A stretch of DNA of 38,665 nt, taken from the NCBI RefSeq assembly GCF_003315135.1, contig NZ_QNRK01000053.1, positions 1 through 38,665 on the forward strand, in the 5' to 3' direction. Made by a program: the position numbers and the translations under genes. Positions within the stretch are counted from its first letter, which is position 1. Each line of letters opens with the position of its first letter. The notes under the pieces are model-generated. The model did no database searches, was not told where the DNA came from, and was given only the letters and a program-made list of their open reading frames with translations. This DNA comes from Roseiarcus fermentans. GTDB lineage: Bacteria; Pseudomonadota; Alphaproteobacteria; Rhizobiales; Beijerinckiaceae. Positions 7,260 to 18,885 of this stretch are shown here, piece after piece.

Positions 7260-10223
7260 TCAGGCGAAGCATTCGTCGAGGAAGGCCTTGAGCTGGGCGA
7301 GATGCTTCGACATGAGGCCCGTCGCCGTCGCCGCGGCCGCCGGACGACCGGCGTAGCGCGCGCGCTTCGACTTGCCGCCGACCTGGCCGAGCACCCATTC
7401 CATATAGGGCTCGACGAAGAACCATGCGCCCATGTTCTTGGGCTCTTCCTGACACCAGACCACCTCGGCCTTCTTGAACCGGGAGAGATGCCGGACCATC
7501 TGCTTCAGCGGGAAGGGATAGAGCTGCTCGCAGCGCAGGAGATAGACGTCGTCGACGCCGCGCTTCTCGCGCTCGTCATAGAGATCCCAGTAGACCTTGC
7601 CCGACGAGATCACGACGCGGCGAATCTTGTCGTCCTTGACGAGCTTGATCTTCTCGTTCTTCCAGGTCTCGGCCTTGTCGAGCAGGATGCGGTGGAACGC
7701 CGAGCCCGGCGCGAAGAACTCGAGCGGCGACACGGCGCGCTTGTTGCGCAGCATCGACTTCGGCGTCATGAGAATCAGCGGCTTGCGGAACGGCCGCTTC
7801 AGCTGCCTTCTCAGCACGTGAAAGAGGTTCGCCGGGGTCGTGCAATTGACGACCTGCATGTTGTCTTCGGCGCAGAGCTGGAGATAGCGCTCGAGCCTGG
7901 CCGAGGAATGCTCCGGACCCTGGCCCTCGTAGCCGTGCGGCAGCATGCAGACCAGGCCCGACATGCGCAGCCACTTGCGCTCGCCGGCCGAGACGAACTG
8001 GTCGAACACCACCTGCGCGCCGTTGGCGAAGTCGCCGAACTGCGCTTCCCAGACGGTCAGCGCGTTCGGCTCGGCGAGGGTGTAGCCGTACTCGAAGCCG
8101 AGCACCGCCTCTTCCGAGAGCATCGAGTTGATGACCTCGTAGCGCGCCTGGCCATCGCGGATGTGGTTGAGCGGGATGTAGCGCGCCTCGGTCTGCTGGT
8201 CGATCAGCACCGAATGGCGCTGCGAGAAGGTGCCGCGCTCGACGTCCTGGCCCGAGAGCCGCACCGGAAAGCCCTCGTCGAGCAGCGCGCCGAAGGCGAG
8301 CGACTCGGCGGTCGCCCAGTCGATGCCGTCGCCGCTCTCGATCGCGTTCCGCCGGCTCTCCATGAACCGGAGAATTGTCTTGTGGATCTCGAAGCCCTGC
8401 GGCGCCGTCGTGATGCGCTGGCCGATCTGCTTCAGCCGGTCGACGTCGTAGCCGGTGTCGCCGCGGCGATCGTCCTCGACCACGTCCTGCGACGCCTTGA
8501 AGCCGGCCCAGCGGCCGTCGAGCCAGTCGGCCTTGTTGGGCGAATAGGCCTGACCGGCTTCGTATTCGGCCTCGAGCCGATGGCGCCAGTCGGCGCGCAT
8601 CTTGTCGACCTCGCCCTGGGTGACGAGGCCTTCGCGGGTCAGCTTGTCGGTGTAGATCTGCAGCGTGGTCGGATGCGAGCGGATCAGCCGGTACATGATC
8701 GGCTGGGTGAACGAGGGCTCGTCGCCCTCGTTGTGGCCGAAGCGGCGGTAGCAGAACATGTCGATGACGACCGGCTTGTGGAACTTCTGCCGGTACTCGA
8801 TCGCGACCTTGGCGCAGAACACCACCGCTTCCGGATCGTCGCCGTTGACGTGAAAGATCGGCGCCTCGACCAGCTTGGCGACGTCCGACGGATAGGGCGA
8901 GGAGCGCGAATAGCGCGGATACGTGGTGAAGCCGATCTGGTTGTTGATGATGAAGTGGAGCGAGCCGCCGGTGCGGTGGCCGCGCAGGCCCGAGAGGCCG
9001 AAGCATTCGGCCACCACGCCCTGGCCGGCGAAGGCCGCGTCGCCGTGGATGAGGAGCGGCAGCACCTTCGAGCGCTCGATGACGTCGTCGAACTGGTCCT
9101 GCTTGGCGCGCACCTTGCCGAGCACGACGGGATCGACGATCTCGAGATGCGACGGGTTGGCGGTCAGCGACAGGTGGACGGTGTTGCCGTCGAACTCGCG
9201 GTCCGACGACGCGCCGAGGTGGTACTTGACGTCGCCCGAGCCTTCGACCTCGTCGGGCGACGCCGAGCCGCCCTTGAACTCGTGGAAGATGACGCGGTGC
9301 GGCTTGGCCATCACCTGCGAGAGCACGTTGAGGCGGCCGCGGTGGGCCATGCCGACGCAGATCTCCCGCAGGCCGAGCTGACCGCCGCGCTTGATGATCT
9401 GCTCCAGCGCCGGGATCATCGCTTCGCCGCCGTCGAGGCCGAAGCGCTTGGCGCCGGTGTACTTGACGTCGAAGAAGTTCTCGAAGCCCTCCGCCTCGAC
9501 CAGCTTCGACAGGATGGCGCGCTTGCCCTCGCGGGTGAAGTGGATCTCCTTGTCCGGACCCTCGATGCGCTCCTGGATCCAGGCCTTCTCGGCGGGATCG
9601 GAAATGTGCAGGAACTCGAAGCCGATGGTGCCGCAATAGGTGCGGCGCAGCAGCGCCAGCATCTCGCGCACGGTGGCGTATTCGAGCCCGAGCACGTGAT
9701 CGATGAAGATCTTGCGGTCATAGTCGGCCTCGGTGAAGCCGTAGGTCGACGGATGCAGCTCCTCGTGATCCTTCTGCGGCTCGAGGCCGAGCGGATCGAG
9801 GTTGGCGTGCAGGTGGCCGCGCATGCGGAAGGCGCGGATCATCATGATCGCGCGCACCGAATCGCGGGTGGCGCGCTGGATTTCGCCCTCGCTGACCGGC
9901 GCCGAGGGGCCAGCCTCGGCGGCCTTGCCGCGGATCTTGTCGCCGAGCGCCTTTTCCGTCGCCGGCCAGTCGCCGTCGAGGGCGTTGATCAGGTCGCCCT
10001 TCGGCGTCTGCGGCCATTGCGCGTTCTTCCAGGAGGCGCCGGCCGCCGTCTTGCCGACGCTCGCAGGATCGTCCCCGAGGCTGCCGAAAAAGTCGCGCCA
10101 GCCGGGCTCGACCGACATCGGGTCCTTTTCGTATTTCGCCTGCAGCGCCTCGATGTAGGCGCTGTTCGCGCCATACAGGAACGAAGTCTGCAGCAGCGCC
10201 TGGTTGACGTCCTGACGGGTCAT
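7260..10223 (-). CDS. sucA: 2-oxoglutarate dehydrogenase E1 component
   Basis: 987 residues, normal length for E1o. It decarboxylates 2-oxoglutarate with thiamine diphosphate and passes the succinyl group to the lipoyl arm of OdhB. Visible blocks: an N-terminal E2-binding region (TSFLYGANSAYIEALQAKY); the ThDP-binding region GDAAFAGQGVVAECFGLS with the following INNQIGFTT; GHNEGDEPSFTQP; and the transketolase-like C-terminal half (FGDFANGAQVVFDQFVSAG, LPHGYEGQGPEHSSAR). AGGGAA before the ATG is a reasonable ribosome-binding site. It lies 20 bases downstream of sucD and so belongs to the mdh-sucCD-odhAB transcript. Confidence 0.98.
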   Translation of the reverse strand: MTRQDVNQALLQTSFLYGANSAYIEALQAKYEKDPMSVEPGWRDFFGSLGDDPASVGKTAAGASWKNAQWPQTPKGDLINALDGDWPATEKALGDKIRGKAAEAGPSAPVSEGEIQRATRDSVRAIMMIRAFRMRGHLHANLDPLGLEPQKDHEELHPSTYGFTEADYDRKIFIDHVLGLEYATVREMLALLRRTYCGTIGFEFLHISDPAEKAWIQERIEGPDKEIHFTREGKRAILSKLVEAEGFENFFDVKYTGAKRFGLDGGEAMIPALEQIIKRGGQLGLREICVGMAHRGRLNVLSQVMAKPHRVIFHEFKGGSASPDEVEGSGDVKYHLGASSDREFDGNTVHLSLTANPSHLEIVDPVVLGKVRAKQDQFDDVIERSKVLPLLIHGDAAFAGQGVVAECFGLSGLRGHRTGGSLHFIINNQIGFTTYPRYSRSSPYPSDVAKLVEAPIFHVNGDDPEAVVFCAKVAIEYRQKFHKPVVIDMFCYRRFGHNEGDEPSFTQPIMYRLIRSHPTTLQIYTDKLTREGLVTQGEVDKMRADWRHRLEAEYEAGQAYSPNKADWLDGRWAGFKASQDVVEDDRRGDTGYDVDRLKQIGQRITTAPQGFEIHKTILRFMESRRNAIESGDGIDWATAESLAFGALLDEGFPVRLSGQDVERGTFSQRHSVLIDQQTEARYIPLNHIRDGQARYEVINSMLSEEAVLGFEYGYTLAEPNALTVWEAQFGDFANGAQVVFDQFVSAGERKWLRMSGLVCMLPHGYEGQGPEHSSARLERYLQLCAEDNMQVVNCTTPANLFHVLRRQLKRPFRKPLILMTPKSMLRNKRAVSPLEFFAPGSAFHRILLDKAETWKNEKIKLVKDDKIRRVVISSGKVYWDLYDEREKRGVDDVYLLRCEQLYPFPLKQMVRHLSRFKKAEVVWCQEEPKNMGAWFFVEPYMEWVLGQVGGKSKRARYAGRPAAAATATGLMSKHLAQLKAFLDECFA

Positions 10224-10243
10224 GGACAGCGTTCCCTGTTGTC

Positions 10244-11131
10244 TTACTTGCCGTTCAGAACGTCGACGAGGGTCTTGCCGAGGCGCGCCGGCGAGGGCGA
10301 GACCCGGATTCCCGCCGCCTCCATCGCCGCGATCTTGTCCTCGGCGCCGCCCTTGCCGCCGGCGATGATCGCGCCGGCGTGGCCCATCCGCCGTCCGGGC
10401 GGCGCGGTGCGGCCGGCGATGAAGCCGACGACCGGCTTCTTGCGGCCCTTCTTCGCCTCGTCGATGAGGAACTGGGCCGCGTCCTCCTCGGCCTGGCCGC
10501 CGATCTCGCCGATCATCACGATCGAGTGGGTCTCAGGGTCGGCGAGGAACAATTCGAGCGCGTCGATGAACTCGAAGCCCTTGATCGGGTCGCCGCCGAT
10601 GCCGACCGCGGTCGTCTGGCCGAGGCCCTCCTGGGTGGTCTGGAACACCGCCTCGTAGGTCAGCGTGCCCGAGCGCGACAGGATGCCGACGCTGCCCTTG
10701 GCGAAGATGTTGCCCGGCATGATGCCGATCTTGCATTCGCCGGCGGTCATCACGCCGGGGCAGTTCGGGCCGACCAGAATCGACTTCGACCCCTGCAGGG
10801 CGCGCTTGACGCGCATCATGTCGAGCACCGGAATGCCCTCGGTGATGCAGACGATCAGCGGCACCTCCGCGTCGATCGCCTCGCAGATCGCGTCGGCCGC
10901 GCCGGGCGGGGGAACGTAGATCGCGCTCGCCTCGGCGCCGGTGGCCTCGCGCGCCTCCTTGACCGTGTCGAACACCGGCAGGCCGAGGTGGACGCCGCCG
11001 CCCTTGCCCGGGCTGACGCCGCCGACGAGTTTCGTGCCGTAGGCGATCGCCTGCTCGGAATGGAACGTGCCGTTCTTGCCGGTGAAGCCCTGGGTGATGA
11101 CCTTGGTGTGTGCGTTGACGAGAATGGACAT
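10244..11131 (-). CDS. sucD: Succinyl-CoA ligase (ADP-forming) alpha subunit
   Basis: 295 residues. It pairs with SucC to convert succinyl-CoA to succinate with substrate-level phosphorylation. The N-terminal CoA-binding region is [20 protein letters not shown], followed by the Rossmann part with GGVSPGKGG. The phosphohistidine is His251 in [31 protein letters not shown] is the usual central block. It lies 58 bases after sucC and 20 bases before sucA. A short inverted repeat (AGGCTGC at 11160-11166 and GCAGCCT at 11179-11185) sits in the sucC-sucD gap and could shape mRNA processing. Confidence 0.98.
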   Translation of the reverse strand: MSILVNAHTKVITQGFTGKNGTFHSEQAIAYGTKLVGGVSPGKGGGVHLGLPVFDTVKEAREATGAEASAIYVPPPGAADAICEAIDAEVPLIVCITEGIPVLDMMRVKRALQGSKSILVGPNCPGVMTAGECKIGIMPGNIFAKGSVGILSRSGTLTYEAVFQTTQEGLGQTTAVGIGGDPIKGFEFIDALELFLADPETHSIVMIGEIGGQAEEDAAQFLIDEAKKGRKKPVVGFIAGRTAPPGRRMGHAGAIIAGGKGGAEDKIAAMEAAGIRVSPSPARLGKTLVDVLNGK

Positions 11132-11189
11132 GTCGGTCTTTCGCAGTGAGATGGTGGGAAGGCTGCGAGCGAAGTTCAGCAGCCTGAGA

Positions 11190-12389
<1,200 letters not shown>

Positions 12390-12414
12390 GGGGACGACGA
12401 CCTCGGGAGAGAGC

Positions 12415-12439
12415 GAACGCCCGCCTCATGCGGGCGTTC
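12415..12439 (-). other. Perfect 10-bp stem-loop between mdh and sucC
   Basis: GAACGCCCGC (12415-12424) and GCGGGCGTTC (12430-12439) are exact complements around a five-base loop. There is no U-tract after the stem in the direction of transcription, so an intrinsic terminator is unlikely; a processing or mRNA-stability element that sets mdh apart from sucCD is more plausible. Confidence 0.55.
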
Positions 12440-12449
12440 CGGAGAGCCA

Positions 12450-13779
<1,330 letters not shown>

Positions 13780-14754
13780 TCAATACACCTGACGACCGAA
13801 CAGGCTCGCGGCCAGATCGACCAGCAGCAGCGCGCTCTTGCCCCGCTCGTCCAGGAACGGATTGAGCTCGACCAGGTCGAGCGACGGCGCGAGGCCGGAT
13901 TCGTAGAGGAGCTCCATCACCAGATGCGCCTCGCGATAGCTCGCACCGCCCGGCACCGCCGTGCCGACCCCCGGCGCGATCGTCGGGTCGAGGAAATCGA
14001 CGTCGAGACTGACGTGCAGCAGCCCGTCCGCCGCGCGCACCCGGTCGATGATGCGCCGGATCGACACCGCGAAGCCGTCCTCGTCGAGCCGACGCATGTC
14101 GACGACGTCGACGCCCCGGGCTTTGAGCAGCCGCCTCTCGTCGGCGTCGATCGAACGGATGCCGAAGAGGTGCACGTGCGCGGGGTCGATCAGGGCGCGC
14201 GGCTCGTCGCCGAACATCGTCTCGAAACCCGGCTCGCCCGAAAGCATCGCGACCGGCATCCCGTGCATGTTTCCGGAGGGCGAGGTCCTGGGGGTGTTGT
14301 AATCCGAGTGGGCGTCGAGCCACAGGACGAACAGCTTTCGCCCGATCTCCGCGGCGTGGGCCGCGACGCCGCCGATCGAGCCCATCGCCAGGCTGTGGTC
14401 GCCGCCGAGCACGAGCGGCAGCCGCCCCTCGCGCAGGATCGCATGCGTCTCGCGCGCCAGGTCGCGCGCCCAGGCGGCGATCTCGGCGAAGTCGCGGGCC
14501 TCGCCCTCGGGCGCGCGCGCATGCGCGAACGGCTGCCCCGGCGCGAGGTCGCCGAGATCGACGACGTCGTGGCCGAGGTCCTTGAGGGTTCGGACGATCC
14601 CCGCGGTGCGCAGCATGGCGGGCCCCATGGCGCAGCCGGCGACGCCCGCGCCGGCCTCGATCGGCGCGCCGAGAAGGGTGATCGCGTGCCTGCGCGGCCG
14701 TCTCGCTCCGCCCGCCGCCGCGTCGGCGGCTTCATTCGCTTCGGTCATGGCCAT
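13780..14754 (-). CDS. rocF: Arginase
   Basis: About 324 residues from ATG 14754; the ATG two codons later (14748) is equally possible, with GGGG placed well for it. Binuclear Mn-binding motifs of the ureohydrolase family are complete: GGDHSLAMG, LWLDAHSDYNTP and SLDVDFLDPTIAPG. The substrate-binding block SGNMHGMPVAML and the C-terminal LDLVELNP are typical of true arginases rather than agmatinases. It hydrolyses arginine to ornithine and urea in the cytoplasm. It is transcribed divergently from cysS. It would supply ornithine, while argD/argF at the far end of the window run the biosynthetic direction. Confidence 0.93.
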   Translation of the reverse strand: MAMTEANEAADAAAGGARRPRRHAITLLGAPIEAGAGVAGCAMGPAMLRTAGIVRTLKDLGHDVVDLGDLAPGQPFAHARAPEGEARDFAEIAAWARDLARETHAILREGRLPLVLGGDHSLAMGSIGGVAAHAAEIGRKLFVLWLDAHSDYNTPRTSPSGNMHGMPVAMLSGEPGFETMFGDEPRALIDPAHVHLFGIRSIDADERRLLKARGVDVVDMRRLDEDGFAVSIRRIIDRVRAADGLLHVSLDVDFLDPTIAPGVGTAVPGGASYREAHLVMELLYESGLAPSLDLVELNPFLDERGKSALLLVDLAASLFGRQVY

Positions 14755-14807
14755 CCCCTGTCGCGCCTCGGTCCCGCGACACATTATCCGACTTTGATCG
14801 CGGCGGC

Positions 14808-14836
14808 TTGACAAGCGGCGCGCCCTGCCCGATGGA
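14808..14836 (+). promoter_or_regulatory. Weak candidate promoter upstream of cysS
   Basis: TTGACA (14808-14813) is a perfect -35 hexamer; 17 bases later the sequence is GATGGA, a poor -10. Alphaproteobacterial promoters often have a strong -35 and a weak -10, so this is kept at low confidence. It lies about 170 bases before the cysS ATG and overlaps the 5' side of arginase. Confidence 0.25.
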
Positions 14837-15000
14837 AATCGGCCATGACGCGTTCTTTCCGCATCGCCCGGATTTGCATCATTACCCGCTAGCTCTTCAG
14901 CTGGCTGGTTCGCGTCTCCTCATCTTCATCCCGAGAAGCGATCATCCGGCCGGTCCCGGACGGCGCGTGGGCGTCGTCGCGCTTCCAGACGAGACGTTCG

Positions 15001-16485
15001 ATGTCGCTGCGCTTCACCAACACCCTCACCCGCCGCAAGGAGGATTTCGCCCCGATCGACCCTTCGGCGGTGCGCGTCTACGTCTGCGGGCCGACCGTCT
15101 ACGACTTCGCCCACATCGGCAACGCCCGACCGGTGATCGTGTTCGACACGCTCTTTCGCCTGCTTCGCCACGTCTATGGGGCGGAGCACGTGATCTACGC
15201 GCGCAACATCACCGATGTCGACGACAAGATCAACGCGCGGGCGGCGCGGGACTATCCGGACCTGCCGTTCAACGAGGCGATCGCGAAGGTCACGGAAACG
15301 ACGGCGCGCCAGTTCCACGAGGACGCGGCGGCGCTCGGCGCGCTGACGCCGACGGTCGAGCCGCGCGCGACCGACCATATCGAACCGATGCGCGCGCTGA
15401 TCGAGCGGCTGGTCGCCCGCGGCGTGGCCTATGTCGCGGAGGACCACGTCCTGTTCTCGCCCGCCGCGATGGACGCCTTGCCCGGCGCGCCGCGCTACGG
15501 CGCGCTCGCCCGCCGCTCGCTCGACGAGATGCTGGCCGGGGCGCGCGTCGACGTCGCCCCTTACAAGCGCGACCCGATGGATTTCGTGCTGTGGAAGCCG
15601 TCGAAGCCGAACGAGCCGAGCTGGCCGAGCCCGGCCGGGATCGCAGCCCCCGGTCGTCCCGGCTGGCACATCGAGTGCTCGGCCATGTCGATGGCGAAGC
15701 TGCTCGAGCCGTTCGGCGGCGGGCTTCGCTGCGACGATCCGGCGCTCAACACGTTCGACATCCACGGCGGCGGCGTCGACCTCGTCTTCCCCCACCACGA
15801 GAACGAGATCGCCCAGTCGTGCTGCGCCTTCGGCGCCCCCCGCATGGCCAACCTCTGGATGCACAACGGCTTCCTGCAGGTCGAAGGCGAGAAGATGTCG
15901 AAGAGCCTCGGCAACTTCGTCACCATCCGCGAGCTGCTCGAAACGGAGAATTTCGGCGGGCGGAAATGGCCCGGCGAGGTTCTGCGGCTCGCCATGCTGC
16001 GCACCCACTATCGCCAGCCGATCGACTGGACCGTGAAGGCGCTCGAAGAAGCCGAGGCGACGCTCGACCGCTGGTACGACGCCGTCGGGGACGTCGAGCC
16101 GGGACCGGACGTTGCCGAAGCCGTGCTCGAAGCGTTGGGCGACGACCTGAACACACCCGCAGCCGTCGCCGAACTCCATCGCCTGGCGCACCCGGCGATC
16201 GCGGGCGTCACGCAGGTTGGAGCGTCGCGCTCCGCGCCGCACGTTCTGAAAGCCAGCGCGAACCTGCTGGGGCTGCTCCTGCAAACGCGATCCGAGCGGC
16301 GCGAGTCGCAGATTCACGCCGCCCGGGTCAACGTTCCCGAGATCGAGGCCATCCTCGCCGCCCGCGCCGCCGCGCGCGCAGCAAAAAACTGGGCGGAATC
16401 GGACCGGCTGCGCGACGAGCTCGCCGGCCTTGGCGTGGTCATCAAGGACAGCAAGAACGGCACGACCTGGGAGTTCAAGCGATGA
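15001..16485 (+). CDS. cysS: Cysteinyl-tRNA synthetase
   Basis: 494 residues, class I synthetase. It charges tRNA-Cys with cysteine. The zinc-binding Cys29 is in [18 protein letters not shown], which also holds the HIGH-like motif HIGN (38-41). [12 protein letters not shown] carries the second zinc-ligand region, [21 protein letters not shown] the zinc-binding His cluster, and EKMSKSLGN is the KMSKS loop. The C-terminal part is the helical anticodon-binding domain. The stop overlaps the start of the downstream acetyltransferase by four bases (ATGA), so the two are co-translated. Confidence 0.98.
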   Translation: MSLRFTNTLTRRKEDFAPIDPSAVRVYVCGPTVYDFAHIGNARPVIVFDTLFRLLRHVYGAEHVIYARNITDVDDKINARAARDYPDLPFNEAIAKVTETTARQFHEDAAALGALTPTVEPRATDHIEPMRALIERLVARGVAYVAEDHVLFSPAAMDALPGAPRYGALARRSLDEMLAGARVDVAPYKRDPMDFVLWKPSKPNEPSWPSPAGIAAPGRPGWHIECSAMSMAKLLEPFGGGLRCDDPALNTFDIHGGGVDLVFPHHENEIAQSCCAFGAPRMANLWMHNGFLQVEGEKMSKSLGNFVTIRELLETENFGGRKWPGEVLRLAMLRTHYRQPIDWTVKALEEAEATLDRWYDAVGDVEPGPDVAEAVLEALGDDLNTPAAVAELHRLAHPAIAGVTQVGASRSAPHVLKASANLLGLLLQTRSERRESQIHAARVNVPEIEAILAARAAARAAKNWAESDRLRDELAGLGVVIKDSKNGTTWEFKR

Positions 16486-16979
16486 GCGCGATTTCCTTCC
16501 GCCCCTACCTCCCCTCCGACGCCGCGCGCTGCGCCGCGATCTTTCGCGACGCCGTCGAGTTCTCGGCGGCCGACGACTACGGCGACGACCAGCGCGCCGC
16601 CTGGGCCGCGCGCGCCGACGACGAAGCCGCCTTCGGCGCCAAACTCGCAGGCCAGCTCACGATCGTGGCGACGCTCGACGGCTTCGTCGTCGCCTTCGCG
16701 AGCCTCGAGGGCGCGGAGAAGCTCGACATGCTGTACGTCGATCCCGCCGCCGGCCGGCAGGGGGTCGGCGCGGCGCTGGTCGACGCGATCGCCCGGCTGG
16801 CCGAGGGGCGCGGCGCGAAACGGCTCACCGCCGAGGCCAGCGACGTCTCGAAGCCGCTGTTCGACCGGCTCGGCTTTTCCGCCGAGCGCCGCAGCCTCGT
16901 CCAGCTCGAAGACCAGTGGCTCGCCCACACCACCATGACCAAGGCGCTCGGCGAATCCTCGTCCGCGACCCGACATTGA
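16482..16979 (+). CDS. GNAT-family N-acetyltransferase
   Basis: 165 residues. The acetyl-CoA-binding motif A is [27 protein letters not shown], with the R/Q-x-x-G-x-G/A pattern of GNAT enzymes. The N-terminus ([21 protein letters not shown]) and the terminal [26 protein letters not shown] resemble small YafP-like acetyltransferases. Its substrate cannot be told from sequence. It starts inside the cysS stop (ATGA overlap) and ends 14 bases before cimA, so it is part of a cysS-GNAT-cimA unit. Confidence 0.85.
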   Translation: MSAISFRPYLPSDAARCAAIFRDAVEFSAADDYGDDQRAAWAARADDEAAFGAKLAGQLTIVATLDGFVVAFASLEGAEKLDMLYVDPAAGRQGVGAALVDAIARLAEGRGAKRLTAEASDVSKPLFDRLGFSAERRSLVQLEDQWLAHTTMTKALGESSSATRH

Positions 16980-16993
16980 CCAAGAGCGAGACG

Positions 16994-18592
16994 ATGACCC
17001 GCGAACGCCTCTACCTGTTCGACACCACGCTGCGCGACGGCGCGCTCACCACCGGCGTCGACTTCTCGCTCGACGACAAGATGAACATCGCGCTCATGCT
17101 GGACCGGCTCGGCGTCGACTACGTCGAGGGCGGCTATCCCGGCGCCAATCCGCTCGACACCGAGTTCTTCACCAAGAAGCGGACCAAGCGGGCGAAATTC
17201 TGCGCCTTCGGCATGACCAAGCGCGCCGGCCGCTCGATCGGCAACGATCCGGGCGTGGCGGGCCTGCTCGCCTCCGACACCGACGCCATCGTCTATGTCG
17301 CCAAGTCGTGGGACTACCACGTCCACGTCGCCCTCGGCTGCACCCTCGAGGAGAACCTCGAATGCATCGCCGAGAGCGTGCGCGCGGCGATCGACTCCGG
17401 CCGCGAGGCGATGGTCGATCTCGAACACTTCTTCGACGGCTACAAGGCCAACCCGGACTACGCGCTCGCCTGCGCTGCGACGACGATCCGGTCGGGCGCC
17501 CGCTGGGCGGTGATGTGCGACACCAACGGCGGCACGCTGCCGCACGAAATCGAGCGGATCGTCGCCGAGGTCGCGCGCGTCATCCCCGGCGACAGGCTCG
17601 CCATCCACGCCCACAACGACACCGGCAACGCGGTCGCCAATTCGCTGGCGGCGATCCGCGCCGGCGCGCGCCAGGTGCAGGGCACGCTGAACGGCCTCGG
17701 CGAACGCTGCGGCAACGCCAATCTCGTGACCCTGATCCCGACGCTGGCGCTGAAAGACGAGTTCGCGAAGGCGTTCGAGATCGGCGTGACGCCCGAGGCG
17801 CTGAAGGAGATCACGCTCGTGTCGCGCGCCTTCGACGAGCTGCTGAACCGCTCGCCGAACCGGCATGCGCCTTACGTCGGCGCGTCCGCCTTCGCCACCA
17901 AGGCCGGCATTCACGCCTCCGCCCTCGCCAAGGACCCGCGCACCTACGAGCACGTGACCCCCGACAGCGTCGGCAACAAGCGCGCGATTCTGGTCTCCGA
18001 CCAGGCCGGGCGGTCGAACCTGCTCTCCGAGCTCGCCCGCCTCGGCGTCGAGTGCGATCCGGCCGATCCGCGCCTGAACCGGCTCCTCGAAACCGTCAAG
18101 GAGCGCGAGTCCCAGGGCTTCGCCTACGAAGGGGCCGACGCCTCGTTCGAGCTGCTCGCGCGGGCGGCGCTCGGCGGCGTGCCCGACTTTTTCGAGGTCG
18201 AGAGTTTTCACGTCGGAGTCGAGCGCAAGGTCGTCGCGCCCGGCGTCACCTATTCCGCCTCGCAGGCGGTGGTGAAGATCCGCATCGGCGACGACGGCTT
18301 CATCTCCGCCGCCGAGGGCAACGGCCCGGTCAACGCGCTCGACCTCGCGCTGCGCAAGGACCTCGGCGTCTACCAGAAGCATATCGAGAACCTGGTGTTG
18401 CGCGACTATCGGGTGCGCGTGTTCCAGGGCGGCACGGACGCGGTGACGCGGGTGCTGATCGAGTTCGGCGACGGCGACCGCGATACCTGGTCGACGGTCG
18501 GCGTCTCGGGCAACGTCATCGACGCCTCGTTCCAGGCGCTGGTCGAGGGGATCGTCTACCGGCTGGTGAAACTCGGCGTGCCGGCGCAGTAG
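16994..18592 (+). CDS. cimA: (R)-citramalate synthase
   Basis: 532 residues. It condenses pyruvate with acetyl-CoA to citramalate, giving 2-oxobutyrate for isoleucine without threonine. The catalytic domain starts LYLFDTTLRDGA and carries metal-binding HAHNDTGNAVANSL plus GTLNGLGERCGNANL, typical of the HMGL-like barrel. The C-terminal 150 residues form the LeuA-type allosteric dimer domain, with NGPVNALDLALRKDLG. The subfamily order GVDFSLDDK and GLGERCGNANLV fits the long CimA type rather than LeuA. The class signature LRDGxQ has Leu instead of Gln (see findings). ATG 16994 is the family's usual start. Confidence 0.92.
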   Translation: MTRERLYLFDTTLRDGALTTGVDFSLDDKMNIALMLDRLGVDYVEGGYPGANPLDTEFFTKKRTKRAKFCAFGMTKRAGRSIGNDPGVAGLLASDTDAIVYVAKSWDYHVHVALGCTLEENLECIAESVRAAIDSGREAMVDLEHFFDGYKANPDYALACAATTIRSGARWAVMCDTNGGTLPHEIERIVAEVARVIPGDRLAIHAHNDTGNAVANSLAAIRAGARQVQGTLNGLGERCGNANLVTLIPTLALKDEFAKAFEIGVTPEALKEITLVSRAFDELLNRSPNRHAPYVGASAFATKAGIHASALAKDPRTYEHVTPDSVGNKRAILVSDQAGRSNLLSELARLGVECDPADPRLNRLLETVKERESQGFAYEGADASFELLARAALGGVPDFFEVESFHVGVERKVVAPGVTYSASQAVVKIRIGDDGFISAAEGNGPVNALDLALRKDLGVYQKHIENLVLRDYRVRVFQGGTDAVTRVLIEFGDGDRDTWSTVGVSGNVIDASFQALVEGIVYRLVKLGVPAQ

Positions 18593-18762
18593 GACTTCGG
18601 AAAGCCGCTCAAGCCGGCCGCTCGAATCCCGCGCTCCGCCTGGGAATCGCTCTAACCCATGACGTTTCCGGGTGCGACAATGCATCGCACGCGGGAACTA
18701 TTTGCCTTTATTGAGACTCCTCGCTGCACGACCTACCATCACGTCAATCATCGGAGGTCTCT

Positions 18763-18816
18763 GTGATATCGGATTACGGAGGGACAACTAGCCGGGCGCC
18801 TGACTGGTACGCGTGA
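18763..18816 (+). CDS. Possible 17-codon leader ORF upstream of the histidine kinase
   Basis: GTG 18763 has GGAGG five bases upstream (18753-18757) and opens a short frame, MISDYGGTTSRAPDWYA, ending at TGA 18816, about 70 bases before the kinase ATG. The ribosome-binding site is better than that of the kinase itself. There is no run of regulatory codons, so attenuation is not implied; it may be a chance ORF. Confidence 0.25.
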   Translation: MISDYGGTTSRAPDWYA

Positions 18817-18885
18817 ATTGCGGGAGTGGCCGCGCGGGCGCCCCCGGAGTGAGGCCAATATGGTTTGCGACAAGGCCACGGTGGG

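Noticed and set aside
7302-10658. Very long open frame opposite sucA and sucD
   Set aside because: Its product is Arg/Leu/Asp/His-rich with no domain; it is an antisense consequence of GC-rich codon use in the real genes. The same applies to the long frames opposite lpdA, odhB, mdh, cimA and GH31.
14843-14890. 15-codon ORF (MTRSFRIARICIITR) upstream of cysS as a cysteine leader peptide
   Set aside because: It has only one Cys codon, no good ribosome-binding site and no terminator/antiterminator pair after it.
14885-14960. tRNA-like sequence (TAGCTCTTCAGCTGGCTGG) before cysS
   Set aside because: It resembles a D-arm only; no anticodon stem, T-loop or acceptor pairing could be built.
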